57,000 bases of DNA, taken from the NCBI GenBank assembly GCA_963575745.1, contig CAUYUJ010002114.1, positions 306,005-363,004 on the forward strand. The letters run 5' to 3'. The translations under genes were made by a program, and so were the position numbers. Under the pieces are notes generated by a model. That model saw only the letters and a program-made list of their open reading frames with translations, made no database searches and was not told where the DNA came from. This DNA is from Prorocentrum cordatum (taxonomy: Eukaryota; Sar; Dinophyceae; Prorocentrales; Prorocentraceae). Of this stretch, positions 21,523 through 34,964 are shown piece after piece (positions within the stretch are counted from its first letter, which is position 1; every line of letters starts with the position of its first letter).

Positions 21523-22860
21523 GTCACCACCACCACCACCACCACCGCGCCCGCCACCACCACCACCACCACCACCACCACCAGCACCAGCACCAGCACC
21601 AGCACCAGCACCAGCACCAGCACCAGCACCAGCACCATTATTACCACCACCACCAGCATCAGCATCAGCACCAGCACCAGCACCAGCACCAGCATCAGCA
21701 TCAGCATCAGCATAAGCATCATCATCAGCAGCAGCGGCAGCATCAGCAGCGGCATCAGCAGCGGCAGCATCAACAGCCTCATCAGCCTCATCAGCATCAT
21801 CAGCAGCATCAGCATCATCAGCATCATCAGCATCATCAGCATCATCATCACCATCATCCTCATCATCATCATCATCATCATCATCCTCATCCTCATCCTC
21901 ATGGGCATCATCATCATCATCATCAGCATCAGCATCATCATCTTCATCATCATAATCGTCATCGTCATCGTCATCATCATCGTCATCGTCATCGTCACTG
22001 TCATCATCATGACCAACAACATCATCATCCTCATCATCCTCATCATCACCATCATCACCATCATCCTCATCATCCTCATCATCCTCATCCTCATCCTCAT
22101 CATCACCATCACCATCACCATCACCATCCTAATATCGTCGTCGTCATCATCAACATCAGCATCATCATCCTCATCCTCATCCTCACCCTCATCATCATCC
22201 TCATCCTCATCCTCATCACCATCCTCATCCTCATCGCCATCCGCATCCTCATCGCAATCCTCATCCTCATCCTCATCCTCATCTTCATCCTCTCCCTCTT
22301 CTTCCTCCTCTTCCTCCTCCTCCGCCCCCTGCATCAGCATCAGCATCAGTATCAGCATCAGCATCAGCATCATCAACAGCATCAGCATCAGCATCAGCAT
22401 CAGCATCATCCTGATCCTCATCATCACCATATCCTCATCCTCATCCTCATCTTCCTCCTCCTCATCCTGATCCTGATCCTGATCCTGATCCTCATCCTTA
22501 TCATCCTCATCATCATCATCGTCACCATCATCATCATCAACATCATCATACTCATCATAAGCATCATCATCGTTACCATCACTATCATCATCACCACCAT
22601 CATCATCCTCATCCCCATCGCCAACGCCTTCGTCGTCGTCGTCATCACCAACACCACTATCAACAACACCACTATCAACATCGTTATCGTCTCGTTTATT
22701 CCCCGCGGCCGACACCAATCTTCCTCCCTCATCATGATCCTCTCGTCGTCATCACCAACACCGTCAACATCATCGCCACCATCGTGAACGCCATCATCAT
22801 CATCGCCACCATCCCGTGAGTATCGTCATCAACATAATCGTCATCATCCTCATCGATCCG
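21523..22860. repeat. Array unit 1: CAC/CAT/CTC trinucleotide block
   Basis: Passes from CAC and CAG triplets to CAT, then CTC/CTG-rich CATCCTCATC. The length differs slightly from units 2 and 3. Open frames here are artefacts. Confidence 0.95.
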
Positions 22861-23344
22861 ATCAGACCCCAACCAGAGTGCTGGGCTAGCAAGGTGGCGG
22901 GACTTGCCGCAGGCAACCCGATGGCCCCATCATTCTCCCGCAAAGCTCCCAGACGGCCCCCCGATCCCGCCAGGAGGCACCGACAAAACGCTGCCCAAGG
23001 CCCCCGCCAAAGGCCTCCACGAAGCCTTCCCTCCCCATCCTATTCGTCCCTCCGTTACTGTCTGCTCCCCTATCCCCCACCTCGCCCCCGTGCTGTGCAC
23101 CCCTACATTCCTTCCGTCCCCCCTCCGCCCTCATATTGCCCATCACCGGCACGCACTCCGAAAGTGGCAGTTCGCAGCTGCCTCGAAGACTGCACGATAA
23201 CATTCACGAGCGTCGCAAGCTCTGACTTCTGTTCGGGGTCGGCGGAATTGCGTAAACCTCTCGGAAAGCTGATTACCCAGAACTATGAATGAGAACAACA
23301 TGCATGCAAACCTGGACCTCAAACAAGAAGTTGTTGCACGTTTT
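22861..23344. other. Array unit spacer without a gene
   Basis: C-rich sequence, nearly identical in the three units. No coding signal. Confidence 0.5.
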
Positions 23345-24235
23345 GCGTAAGCTGGTTTAAACTATGTGGTGCAGGGCATGTTGGGTGACCCATGCGGCGC
23401 AAGCTATGTGGTCATGCCCAATTATGTGTTTAAAACTATGTGTGCCTGCGCGGTGCAATCTGCGTGGTGTAAGCTGTGTGTTGCAAGTTGCGCTGCGCAA
23501 GCAAGATGCGTGGTACAAGTTTCGCAGTGAAAAGTATGTGAGAAAAGCAACATAAGTTTGTTGTAACGGGGGTGGTGTAGTGCATGTGGTGCACGTTATG
23601 CGGTGCAATATCTGTGTAAGCTAAGTGGTCAGCGGGGGAAATGGGAGAGGAGGGGAGGAGAGAAGTAGCAGGACACACGTCTACATGCAATCACACATGC
23701 ATCCATCTACACGCACCTACGGACAACAACGAAGCGGCATGCACCAAGCACCAACCGAAACTCCGACATACCCACCCAGTGCACGAGGCGGTATCGAGGC
23801 GGCAACAAAGGGGCACCAACTGGACACCAGCCAAAACCTTGACACACCCACCCAGCTCACGAGGCAAGAATGACGCGGCAACAAAGCAACAACGAAACGC
23901 CAACGAGGCGGGGCCAACCGGGAACCAGCAGAGACTCCGACACACCCACCCAAAGCACGAGGCGGAAACGAGGCGGCACGAGCCGACACCAACCGGGCAC
24001 CAGCCGAAATCACGACACACCCACCCAACTAACATACGAGGCGGCAACGAGGCGGCACCAACCGGGAACCAGCAGAGACCCCGACACACCCACCCAAAGC
24101 ACGAGGCGGAAACGAAGCGGCACGAGCCGACACCAACCGGGCACCAGCCGAAATCACGACACACCCACCCAACACACGAGGCGGCAACGAGGCGGCACCA
24201 ACCTGGTACCAGCCGATACCCCGACACGCTCATCC
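23345..24235. repeat. Array unit 2: two minisatellites
   Basis: Same two arrays as unit 1, at 23345-23635 and 23760-24235. The second has one more clear CACGAGGCGG unit than in unit 1. Confidence 0.75.
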
Positions 24236-24658
24236 AAATCCTCAATAACACAAATCAAACACCCTAAGTGCAGGCACTGTTCGGGGCATCGGGGAATGAC
24301 AATTTCAGCTTGCGTTCGGGAAGTCTCTCGGAGGTGTTTCGTTTGCATGTCCATGGCCTGAAACCGGTGCCTCGCAACTTCAATGGCCTCAAGGCGTTCT
24401 CCGCTCCTTCCTTTCCCCAGCGGTTCCAACTCGGCGCGCGCACTGAGGCGATGGGGTTGGAGAGGGCTGGTGCTTCAGCGCGTGTGGCTGGCACACCGTT
24501 GATGGAGGATGGACAAACAACAGGATGCCGCCTCACTCTCGGCTGGCGCTGGGCATTGCCAGGTCAGTCCATGGTCAAGCTCGGGGCTGCGCGTGGAAAT
24601 TTGCCACGCCAGGCATCATGTCCAAAGAGCCAGTATCATGTCAGCGAACCGATCCGTA

Positions 24659-25612
24659 TCATCGAGCTGCCTCGAATCGTAGAAAAGACACCACTAGCGG
24701 CAACGACGCGGAGAGCCATGCCAAGCTAATGAACCCGCAACTGCTGACCTCCTCTGGGGAGGAGTTGTCGTTCTCGTCGTCCCCGTCGGTGCCGCTCGTC
24801 GTCGTCGCGCTCGGGCACATCTCCTCCAGCTGGGCCAGCTCGTCAGTGGTCAAGTCTGGCACGTCGCCACTGCCGCCGAGAAGGATGCCGCCCCCGCACT
24901 GGCTCGGCTGCTCAATGGCACACCTGAACAAAGGATACATGGCACACATCATCTCCATCTGCCCATCCGTCAGATCATCCGGCCCTACGTCGCCGACGTC
25001 GGTCGTGCTCTCGGGGTCGAACGCTTGCGTGGTGCCGACGCCCCCTGGGAAAGCAGTGGTGGTGCCGACGCCCCCTGGGAAATCCGAGGCAGTGTCGAAA
25101 GCGGACACGAATGCCCCCGTGAGCTGAGCAAGCGCTGGCGCGGCGCTGGGGCAGGCGTCGCACAGGCAGTCCAGTCTGGGGGCGAACTCGAGGATCTCGT
25201 CCGCCCCCGCGTCGCAAGCGCCCGGATTGTCCACGACGCACTGGACTGCAGGACGGTGCGTGCAGAAGGCACCGATGAAGATCTCCGTGACCCCCGCCAT
25301 GAGCTCTGCCATCTCCGCGGTCGACTCCCCGCCCTCACTCGGGCCGGACGGCACGAGCGGGGCGACTGCCGCCGCGATGTCGGTGTACAAGGTCTGCAGC
25401 CCCGGGCAGGCCGCCAGGCACGCCTCCGAGGGCTGTGCCGAGAGCCGGCGGTCGACCTCCTCGCGCAGCTCTCTGGCGTCCGAGCGCGGCGACGGCGGCA
25501 TGCTCGCCTTCAGCTTGCGAGCAGCCAGCGCGCGCAGCGCCTGAGCGTCGTCGCAGGCGCAGGTCTGCAGGAGAGAGGCGGCGAGCAGGACGGCGAACGC
25601 AGTCGCAGACAT
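24659..25612 (-). CDS. Secreted cysteine-bearing protein, array copy 2
   Basis: The translation appears identical to copy 1 over all 317 residues (ATG at 25612-25610). The DNA also groups with copy 1: both have a 12-base duplication CCTCGAGCGGGC upstream and CGACGCGGAGAGCC near the stop. Confidence 0.85.
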   Translation of the reverse strand: MSATAFAVLLAASLLQTCACDDAQALRALAARKLKASMPPSPRSDARELREEVDRRLSAQPSEACLAACPGLQTLYTDIAAAVAPLVPSGPSEGGESTAEMAELMAGVTEIFIGAFCTHRPAVQCVVDNPGACDAGADEILEFAPRLDCLCDACPSAAPALAQLTGAFVSAFDTASDFPGGVGTTTAFPGGVGTTQAFDPESTTDVGDVGPDDLTDGQMEMMCAMYPLFRCAIEQPSQCGGGILLGGSGDVPDLTTDELAQLEEMCPSATTTSGTDGDDENDNSSPEEVSSCGFISLAWLSASLPLVVSFLRFEAAR

Positions 25613-25730
25613 GGCCCGAGGAGAGATCTGTCTGCCTCCGCCCCTTCCGACCTGGCGCTGGGCCAGGGCGACGGGCTGCTGCGAGTGGCTGATCCCGACC
25701 GGCCTCGAGCGGGCCTCGAGCGAGGCAGAG

Positions 25731-25751
25731 CTTGAGCCAGAGCGGCTACGG
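25731..25751 (-). other. DinoSL relict upstream of array copy 2
   Basis: Same 21 bases as copy 1. Confidence 0.8.
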
Positions 25752-26286
25752 ACTCCCCCGGGGGTGCTCTCTGGGCCGTCGTCGGCGGGGGCCGCTGGGG
25801 GCTCTCGCGGGGCCGCTGGGCCGCCCACCAGGCCGCGTCGGGCCCGGCGGCCGCGCAGGCCCTGCCCTGCAGGAGCGTCCAGGATGCCCAGCAGTCCCGG
25901 GGTCCCTCGGCAAAATCGCCCACAAGGTCCATGGGGACCGAGGATCCAGAGGGTCCCGCTTTGGGGGGGGGGGCACCCGGATATGCAAATGTACGTGTGG
26001 CGTCCAAAATCCGGATAGCGGAGCAACCCAAAGCGCGTGCAACGCTCGTGGGAGACGCTTGCAAGGACGCTGGAAAGGATGTCTGGGGAGCTTGCAAGCT
26101 CGAGAAGAGAGCTTCGCAGGAGCCGAGGAAAAGCTGCGAGAGAGGTGCGGAAACGCTTGCGGCAAACGTATTGGGAACGCGTAGGAAAACGCTTCAGGGA
26201 TGCCTGCCCGAGAGCCGTGGAAAGGAAGCTGGTCTACCCTGTGCTGTCGGCTTCTTCTCTGAAGCCCTCTCAGCTCTCAGAGAGGG

Positions 26287-26332
26287 GCAGGCAAGTGACC
26301 ACGCCTGTGTGCATGCGTGGTCACTTGCCTGC
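26287..26332. repeat. Array copy 2 hairpin, perfect arms
   Basis: Identical to the copy 1 hairpin. The following CT tract (26350-26425) is longer. Confidence 0.95.
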
Positions 26333-27347
26333 TCATTTATTTGTTTATTATTTCTCTCTCTCTCTCTCTCTCCTTCTCTCTCTCTCTCTCCTTCTCTCTC
26401 TCTCTTTCTCTCTCCCTCTCCATTTTAACAAATTCGCACTCGTCGGTTCGACTAGCCAATATCCCACCTCGCTCATGCTGGCCCCACAGGACCGCAGCAA
26501 CGACCCAAGACGACCCCTGGACAGCCCAAGACAGCCCCACGACGTCCCTGAGAGACCTCCAAGACAGCCACCCGGGACCCAAGATAGCCCCAAGACGGCC
26601 CAAAGGGCCCCAAGACTCTCTCAAACAGCCCCCAGGGATTCCCGAGATTGCCCATTTGGAGCCCCAAAACGACTCAGAACGACTCAGGTGAGGTCCATGT
26701 GGCCCTTCCAGAAGGGATGGCGAAAGAAACCCATGTTACGGATATCCTGCTGATCGTCTTCCTCCTCATTAACTGTCCTCGTCCTCGTCCACCTTACGAT
26801 CATCATCACCACCATCATAAACATCATCAACATCATCATCATCAACATCATCAACATCAGCAGCATGACCATCATCAGCAGTGACTTCCTGGCTTTCGGG
26901 CTTTGGGTCTTTAGGTTGGTCTGTGCCTCCTAGCCGTTCCATGCTGCTTACTCACCCCCCCCATCCCGTCTTGGATGGCTTGCGGCACCTCCGCCGCGCC
27001 GTAGCCTCGTCTGTCCACCTTCCTGCGGTTGCTGGGGGGCCCGTAAGCAATTTCTGATGGCTTGGGCGCTCCCAGAAGCGCGCGCGCAACTCCGGCTCCA
27101 CGAGTTTCCCGGCCCTGTCGCTGCAGGGCCGGGGACGCCCGCGCTGCAACAATAACCGCCACCGGGGGGAACATCTCGGGTCGCCGGCGCTCCGGACCGC
27201 CATCGGGCACCGCGTTTGTTTTTTGTTTGTTCTTCTTCTCGGCTGTGGGCATCCGCGCCCGCACCCGCAACCGTTATCGGGCAGCGCCTTTCGGGCCGCG
27301 TGCGCCCGCAACCGCGCCCGCAATCGCAACTGGGTGTCCTGCCGACG

Positions 27348-28682
27348 GTCACCACCACCACCACCACCACCACCACCACCGCGCCCGCCACCACCACCAC
27401 CACCACCACCACCACCACCACCAGCACCAGCAGCACCAGCACCAGCACCAGCACCAGCACCAGCACCAGCACCAGCACCATTATTACCACCACCACCAGC
27501 ATCAGCATCAGCACCAGCACCAGCACCAGCACCAGCATCAGCATCAGCATCAGCATAAGCATCATCATCAGCAGCAGCGGCAGCATCAGCAGCGGCATCA
27601 GCAGCGGCAGCATCAACAGCCTCATCAGCCTCATCAGCATCATCAGCAGCATCAGCATCATCAGCATCATCAGCATCATCAGCATCATCATCACCATCAT
27701 CCTCCTCATCATCATCATCATCATCCTCATCCTCATCCTCATGGGCATCATCATCAGCATCAGCATCAGCATCATCATCTTCATCATCATAATCGTCATC
27801 GTCATCGTCATCATCATCGTCATCGTCATCGTCACTGTCATCATCATGACCAACAACATCATCATCCTCATCATCACCATCATCACCATCATCCTCATCA
27901 TCATCATCCTCATCCTCATCATCATCATCACCATCACCATCACCATCACCATCCTATTATCGTCGTCGTCATCATCAACATCAGCATCATCATCCTCATC
28001 CTCATCCTCACCCTCATCATCATCCTCATCCTCATCCTCATCGCCATCCTCATCCTCATCGCCATCCGCATCCTCATCGCAATCCTCATCCTCATCCTCA
28101 TCCTCATCTTCATCCTCTCCCTCTTCTTCCTCCTCTTCCTCCTCCTCCGCCCCCTGCATCAGCATCAGCATCAGTATCAGCATCAGCATCAGCATCATCA
28201 ACAGCTTCAGCATCAGCATCAGCATCAGCATCATCATGATCCTCATCATCACCATATCCTCATCCTCATCCTCATCTTCCTCCTCCTCATCCTCATCCTG
28301 ATCATGATCCTGATCCTGATCCTCATCCTTATCATCCTCATCATCATCATCGTCACCATCATCATCAACATCATCATACTCATCATAAGCATCATCATCG
28401 TTACCATCACTATCATCATCACCACCATCATCATCCTCATCCCCATCGCCAACGCCTTCGTCGTCGTCATCACCAACACCACTATCAACAACACCACTAT
28501 CAACATCGTTATCGTCTCGTTTATTCCCCGCGGCCGACACCAATCTTCCTCCCTCATCATGATCCTCTCGTCGTCATCACCAACACCGTCAACATCATCG
28601 CCACCATCGTGAACGCCATCATCATCATCGCCACCATCCCGTGAGTATCGTCATCAACATAATCGTCATCATCCTCATCGAT
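27348..28682. repeat. Array unit 2: CAC/CAT/CTC trinucleotide block
   Basis: Same order of triplet types as unit 1, with scattered whole-triplet indels. Confidence 0.95.
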
Positions 28683-29164
28683 CCGATCAGACCCCAACCA
28701 GAGTGCTGGGCTAGCAAGGTGGCGGGACTTGCCGCAGGCAACCCGATGGCCCCATCATTCTCCCGCAAAGCTCCCAGACGGCCCCCCGATCCCGCCAGGA
28801 GGCACCGACAAAACGCTGCCCAAGGCCCCCGCCAAAGGCCTCCACGAAGCCTTCCCTCCCCATCCTATTCGTCCCTCCGTTACTGTCTGCTCCCCTATCC
28901 CCCACCTCGCCCCCGTGCTGTGCACCCCTACATTCCTTCCGTCCCCCCTCCGCCCTCATATTGCCCATCACCGGCACGCACTCCGAAAGTGGCAGTTCGC
29001 AGCTGCCTCGAAGACTGCACGATAACATTCACGAGCGTCGCAAGCTCTGACTTCTGTTCGGGGTCGGCGGAATTGCGTAAACCTCTCGGAAAGCTGATTA
29101 CCCAGAACTATGAATGAAAACAACATGCATGCAAACCTGGACCTCAAACAAGAAGTTGTTGCAC

Positions 29165-30060
29165 GTTTTGCGTAAGCTGGTTTAAACTATGTGGTGCAGG
29201 GCATGTTGGGTAACCCATGCGGCGCAAGCTATGTGGTCATGCCCAATTATGTGTTTAAAACTATGTGTGCCTGCGCGGTGCAATCTGCGTGGTGTAAGCT
29301 ATGTGTTGCAAGTTGCGCTGCGCAAGCAAGATGCGTGGTACAAGTTTCGCAGTGAAAAGTATGTGAGAAAAGCAACATGAGTTTGTTGTAACGGGGGTGG
29401 TGTAGTGCATGTGGTGCACGTTATGCGGTGCAATATCTGTGTAAGCTAAGTGGTCAGCGGGGGAAATGGGAGAGGAGGGGAGGAGAGAAGTAGCAGGACA
29501 CACGTCTACATGCAATCACACATGCATCCATCTACAAGCACCTACGGACAACAACGAAGCGGAATGCACCAAGCACCAACCGAAACTCCGACATACCCAC
29601 CCAGTGCACGAGGCGGTATCGAGGCGGCAACAAAGGGGCACCAACTGGACACCAGCCAAAACCTTGACACACCCACCCAGCTCACGAGGCAAGAATGACG
29701 CGGCAACAAAGCAACAACGAAACGCCAACGAGGCGGGGCCAACCGGGAACCAGCAGAGACTCCGACACACCCACCCAAAGCACGAGGCGGAAACGAGGCG
29801 GCACGAACCGACACCAACCGGGCACCAGCCGAAATCACGACACACCCACCCAACTAACATACGAGGCGGCAACGAGGCGGCACCAACCGGGAACCAGCAG
29901 AGACCCCGACACACCCACCCAAAGCACGAGGCGGAAACGAAGCGGCACGAGCCGACACCAACCGGGCACCAGCCGAAATCACGACACACCCACCCAACAC
30001 ACGAGGCGGCAACGAGGCGGCACCAACCTGGTACCAGCCGATACCCCGACACGCTCATCC
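29165..30060. repeat. Array unit 3: two minisatellites
   Basis: 29165-29455 and 29585-30060; almost identical to unit 2. Confidence 0.75.
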
Positions 30061-30484
30061 AAATCCTCAATAACACAAATCAAACACCCTAAGTGCAGGC
30101 ACTGTTCGGGGCATCGGGGAATGACAATTTCAGCTTGCGTTCGGGAAGTCTCTCGGAGGTGTTTCGTTTGCATGTCCATGGCCTGAAACCGGTGCCTCGC
30201 AACTTCAATGGCCTCAAGGCGTTCTCCGCTCCTTCCTTTCCCCAGCGGTTCCAACTCGGCGTGCGCACTGAGGCGATGGGGTTGGAGAGGGCTGGTGCTT
30301 CAGCGCGTGTGGCTGGCACACCGTTGATGGAGGATGGACAAACAACAGGATGCCGCCTCACTCTCGGCTGGCGCTGGGCATTGCCAGGTCAGTCCATGGT
30401 CAAGCTCGGGGCTGCGCGTGGAAATTCGCCACGCCAGGCATCATGGCCAAAGAGCCAGATGTCATGTCAGCGAACCGATCCGTA

Positions 30485-31438
30485 TCATCGAGCTGCCTCG
30501 AATCGTAGAAAAGACACCACTAGCGGCAACGAGGCTGAGAGCCATGCCAAGCTAATGAACCCGCAACTGCTGACCTCCTCTGGGGAGGAGTTGTCGTTCT
30601 CGTCGTCCCCGTCGGTGCCGCTCGTCGTCGTCGCGCTCGGGCACATCTCCTCCAGCTGGGCCAGCTCGTCAGTGGTCAAGTCTGGCACGTCGCCACTGCC
30701 GCCGAGAAGGATGCCGCCCCCGCACTGGCTCGGCTGCTCAATGGCACACCTGAACAAAGGATACATGGCACACATCATCTCCATCTGCCCATCCGTCAGA
30801 TCATCCGGCCCTACGTCGCCGACGTCGGTCGTGCTCTCGGGGTCGAACGCTTGCGTGGTGCCGACGCCCCCTGGGAAAGCAGTGGTGGTGCCGACGCCCC
30901 CTGGGAAATCCGAGGCAGTGTCGAAAGCGGACACGAATGCCCCCGTGAGCTGAGCAAGCGCTGGCGCGGCGCTGGGGCAGGCGTCGCACAGGCAGTCCAG
31001 TCTGGGGGCGAACTCGAGGATCTCGTCCGCCCCCGCGTCGCAAGCGCCCGGATTGTCCACGACGCACTGGACTGCAGGACGGTGCGTGCAGAAGGCACCG
31101 ATGAAGATCTCCGTGACCCCCGCCATGAGCTCTGCCATCTCCGCGGTCGACTCCCCGCCCTCACTCGGGCCGGACGGCACGAGCGGGGCGACTGCCGCCG
31201 CGATGTCGGTGTACAAGGTCTGCAGCCCCGGGCAGGCCGCCAGGCACGCCTCCGAGGGCTGTGCCGAGAGCCGGCGGTCGACCTCCTCGCGCAGCTCTCT
31301 GGCGTCCGAGCGCGGCGACGGCGGCATGCTCGCCTTCAGCTTGCGAGCAGCCAGCGCGCGCAGCGCCTGAGCGTCGTCGCAGGCGCAGGTCTGCAGGAGA
31401 GAGGCGGCGAGCAGGACGGCGAACGCAGTCGCAGACAT
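30485..31438 (-). CDS. Secreted cysteine-bearing protein, array copy 3
   Basis: 317 residues, translation apparently identical to copies 1 and 2 (ATG at 31438-31436). Near the stop, the DNA differs from copies 1-2 by two synonymous codon changes (TCC to TCA and GCG to GCC in the segment LSAS). Confidence 0.85.
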   Translation of the reverse strand: MSATAFAVLLAASLLQTCACDDAQALRALAARKLKASMPPSPRSDARELREEVDRRLSAQPSEACLAACPGLQTLYTDIAAAVAPLVPSGPSEGGESTAEMAELMAGVTEIFIGAFCTHRPAVQCVVDNPGACDAGADEILEFAPRLDCLCDACPSAAPALAQLTGAFVSAFDTASDFPGGVGTTTAFPGGVGTTQAFDPESTTDVGDVGPDDLTDGQMEMMCAMYPLFRCAIEQPSQCGGGILLGGSGDVPDLTTDELAQLEEMCPSATTTSGTDGDDENDNSSPEEVSSCGFISLAWLSASLPLVVSFLRFEAAR

Positions 31439-31545
31439 GGCCCGAGGAGAGATCTGTCTGCCTCCGCCCCTTCCGACCTGGCGCTGGGCCAGGGCGACGG
31501 GCTGCTGCGAGTGGCTGATCCCGACCGGCCTCGAGCGAGGCAGAG

Positions 31546-31566
31546 CTTGAGCCAGAGCGGCTACGG
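31546..31566 (-). other. DinoSL relict upstream of array copy 3
   Basis: Same 21 bases as copies 1 and 2. The 12-base duplication just upstream in copies 1-2 is absent. Confidence 0.8.
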
Positions 31567-32102
31567 ACTCCCCCGGGGGTGCTCTCTGGGCCGTCGTCGG
31601 CGGGGGCCGCTGGGGGCTCTCGCGGGGCCGCTGGGCCGCCCACCAGGCCGCGTCGGGCCCGGCGGCCGCGCAGGCCCTGCCCTGCAGGAGCGTCCAGGAT
31701 GCCCAGCAGTCCCGGGGTCCCTCGGCAAAATCGCCCATAAGGTCCATGGGGACCGAGGATCCAGAGGGTCCCGCTTTGGGGGGGGGGGGCACCCGGATAT
31801 GCAAATGTACGTGTGGCGTCCAAAATCCGGATAGCGGAGCAACCCAAAGCGCGTGCAACGCTCGTGGGAGACGCTTGCAAGGACGCTGGAAAGGATGTCT
31901 GGGGAGCTTGCAAGCTCGAGAAGAGAGCTTCGCAGGAGCCGAGGAAAAGCTGCGAGAGAGGTGCGGAAACGCTTGCGGCAAACGTATTGGGAACGCGTAG
32001 GAAAACGCTTCAGGGATGCCTGCCCGAGAGCCGTGGAAAGGAAGCTGGTCTACCCTGTGCTGTCGGCTTCTTCTCTGAAGCCCTCTCAGCTCTCAGAGAG
32101 GG

Positions 32103-32148
32103 GCAGGCAAGTGACCACGCCTGTGTGCATGCGTGGTCACCTGCCTGC
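32103..32148. repeat. Array copy 3 hairpin, one mismatch
   Basis: The right arm reads GCGTGGTCACCTGCCTGC, one change from the other copies, not compensated on the left arm. Confidence 0.95.
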
Positions 32149-33163
32149 TCATTTATTTGTTTATTATTTCTCTCTCTCTCTCTCTCTCCTTCTCTCTCTC
32201 TCTCTCCTTCTCTCGCTCTCTTTCTCTCTCCCTCTCCATTTTAACAAATTCGCACTCGTCGGTTCGACTAGCCAATATCCTACCTCGCTCATGCTGGCCC
32301 CACAGGACCGCAGCAACGACCCAAGACGACCCCTGGACAGCCCAAGACAGCCCCACGACGTCCCTGAGAGACCTCCAAGACAGCCACCCGGGACCCAAGA
32401 TAGCCCCAAGACGGCCCAAAGGGCCCCAAGACTCTCTCAAACAGCCCCCAGGGATTCCCGAGATTGCCCATTTGGAGCCCCAAAACGACTCAGAACGACT
32501 CAGGTGAGGTCCATGTGGCCCTTCCAGAAGGGATGGCGAAAGAAACCCATGTTACGGATATCCTGCTGATCGTCTTCCTCCTCATTAACTGTCCTCGTCC
32601 TCGTCCACCTTACGATCATCATCACCACCATCATAAACATCATCAACATCATCATCATCAACATCATCAACATCAGCAGCATGACCATCATCAGCAGTGA
32701 CTTCCTGGCTTTCGGGCTTTGGGTCTTTAGGTTGGTCTGTGCCTCCTAGCCGTTCCATGCTGCTTACTCACCCCCCCCATCCCGTCTTGGATGGCTTGCG
32801 GCACCTCCGCCGCGCCGTAGCCTCGTCTGTCCACCTTCCTGCGGTTGCTGGGGGGCCCGTAAGCAGTGTCTGATGGCTTGGGCGCTCCCAGAAGCGCGCG
32901 CGCAACTCGGGCTCCACGAGTTTTCCGGCCCTGTCGCTGCAGGGCCGGGGACGCCCGCGCTGCAACAATAACCGCCACCGGGGGGAACATCTCGGGTCGC
33001 CGGCGCTCCGGACCGCCATCGGGCACCGCGTTTGTTTTTTGTTTGTTCTTCGTCTCGGCTGTGGGCATCCGCGCCCGCACCCGCAACCGTTATCGGGCAG
33101 CGCCTTTCGGGCCGCGTGCGCCCGCAACCGCGCCCGCAATCGCAACTGGGTGTCCTGCCGACG

Positions 33164-34477
33164 GTCACCACCACCACCACCACCACCGCGCCCGCCACCA
33201 CCACCACCACCACCACCAGCACCAGCACCAGCACCAGCACCAGCACCAGCACCAGCACCAGCACCAGCACCATTATTACCACCACCACCAGCATCAGCAT
33301 CAGCACCAGCACCAGCACCAGCACCAGCATCAGCATCAGCATCAGCATAAGCATCATCATCAGCAGCAGCGGCAGCATCAGCAGCGGCATCAGCAGCGGC
33401 AGCATCAACAGCCTCATCAGCCTCATCAGCATCATCAGCAGCATCAGCATCATCAGCATCATCAGCATCATCAGCATCATCATCACCATCATCATCATCA
33501 TCATCATCATCCTCATCCTCATCCTCATGGGCATCATCATCATCATCAGCATCAGCATCAGCATCATCATCTTCATCATCATCATAATCGTCATCGTCAT
33601 CGTCATCATCATCGTCAACGTCATCGTCACTGTCATCATCATGACCAACAACATCATCCTCATCATCACCATCATCACCATCATCCTCATCATCATCATC
33701 ATCATCCTCATCATCATCATCACCATCACCATCACCATCACCATCCTATTATCGTCGTCGTCATCATCAACATCAGCATCATCATCCTCATCCTCATCCT
33801 CACCCTCATCATCATCCTCATCCTCATCCTCATCGCCATCCTCATCCTCATCGCCATCCGCATCCTCATCGCAATCCTCATCCTCATCATCATCCTCATC
33901 TTCATCCTCTCCCTCTTCTTCCTCCTCTTCCTCCTCCTCCGCCCCCTGCATCAGCATCAGCATCAGTATCAGCATCAGCATCAGCATCATCAACAGCATC
34001 AGCATCAGCATCAGCATCATCCTGATCCTCATCATCACCATATCCTTATCCTCATCCTCATCTTCCTCCTCCTCATCCTCATCCTGATCCTGATCCTGAT
34101 CCTGATCCTCATCCTTATCATCCTCATCATCCTCATCATCGTCACCATCATCATCATCAACAGCATCATACTCATCATAAGCATCATCATCGTTACCATC
34201 ACTATCATCATCACCACCATCATCATCCTCATCCCCATCGCCAACGCCATCTTCGTCGTCGTCATCACCAACACCACTATCAACAACACCACTATCAACA
34301 TCGTTATCGTCTCGTTTATTCCCCGCGGCCGACACCAATCTTCCTCCCTCATCATGATCCTCTCGTCGTCATCACCAACACCGTCAACATCATCGCCACC
34401 ATCGTGAACGCCATCATCATCATCGCCACCATCCCGTGAGTATCGTCATCAACATAATCGTCATCATCCTCATCGAT
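33164..34477. repeat. Array unit 3: CAC/CAT/CTC trinucleotide block
   Basis: Shortest of the three blocks; the same internal order of triplets. Confidence 0.95.
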
Positions 34478-34964
34478 CCGATCAGACCCCAACCAGAGTG
34501 CTGGGCTAGCAAGGTGGCGGGACTTGCCGCAGGCAACCCGATGGCCCCATCATTCTCCCGCAAAGCTACCAGACGGCCCCCCGATCCCGCCAGGAGGCAC
34601 CGACAAAACGCTGCCCAAGGCCCCCGCCAAAGGCCTCCACGAAGCCTTCCCTCCCCATCCTATTCGTCCCTCCGTTACTGTCTGCTCCCCTATCCCCCAC
34701 CTCGCCCCCGTGCTGTGCACCCCTACATTCCTTCCGTCCCCCCTCCGCCCTCATATTGCCCATCACCGGCACGCACTCCGAAAGTGGCAGTTCGCAGCTG
34801 CCTCGAAGACTGCACGATAACATTCACGAGCGTCGCAAGCTCTGACTTCTGTTCGGGGTCGGCGGAATTGCGTAAACCTCTCGGAAAGCTGATTACCCAG
34901 AACTATGAATGAAAATAACATGCATGCAAACCTGGACCTCAAACAAGAAGTTGTTGCACGTTTT

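Noticed and set aside
21126-22787. Long ORFs over the CAC/CAT blocks of the array (also in units 2 and 3)
   Set aside because: Same artefact; lengths vary by whole triplets and both strands are open.
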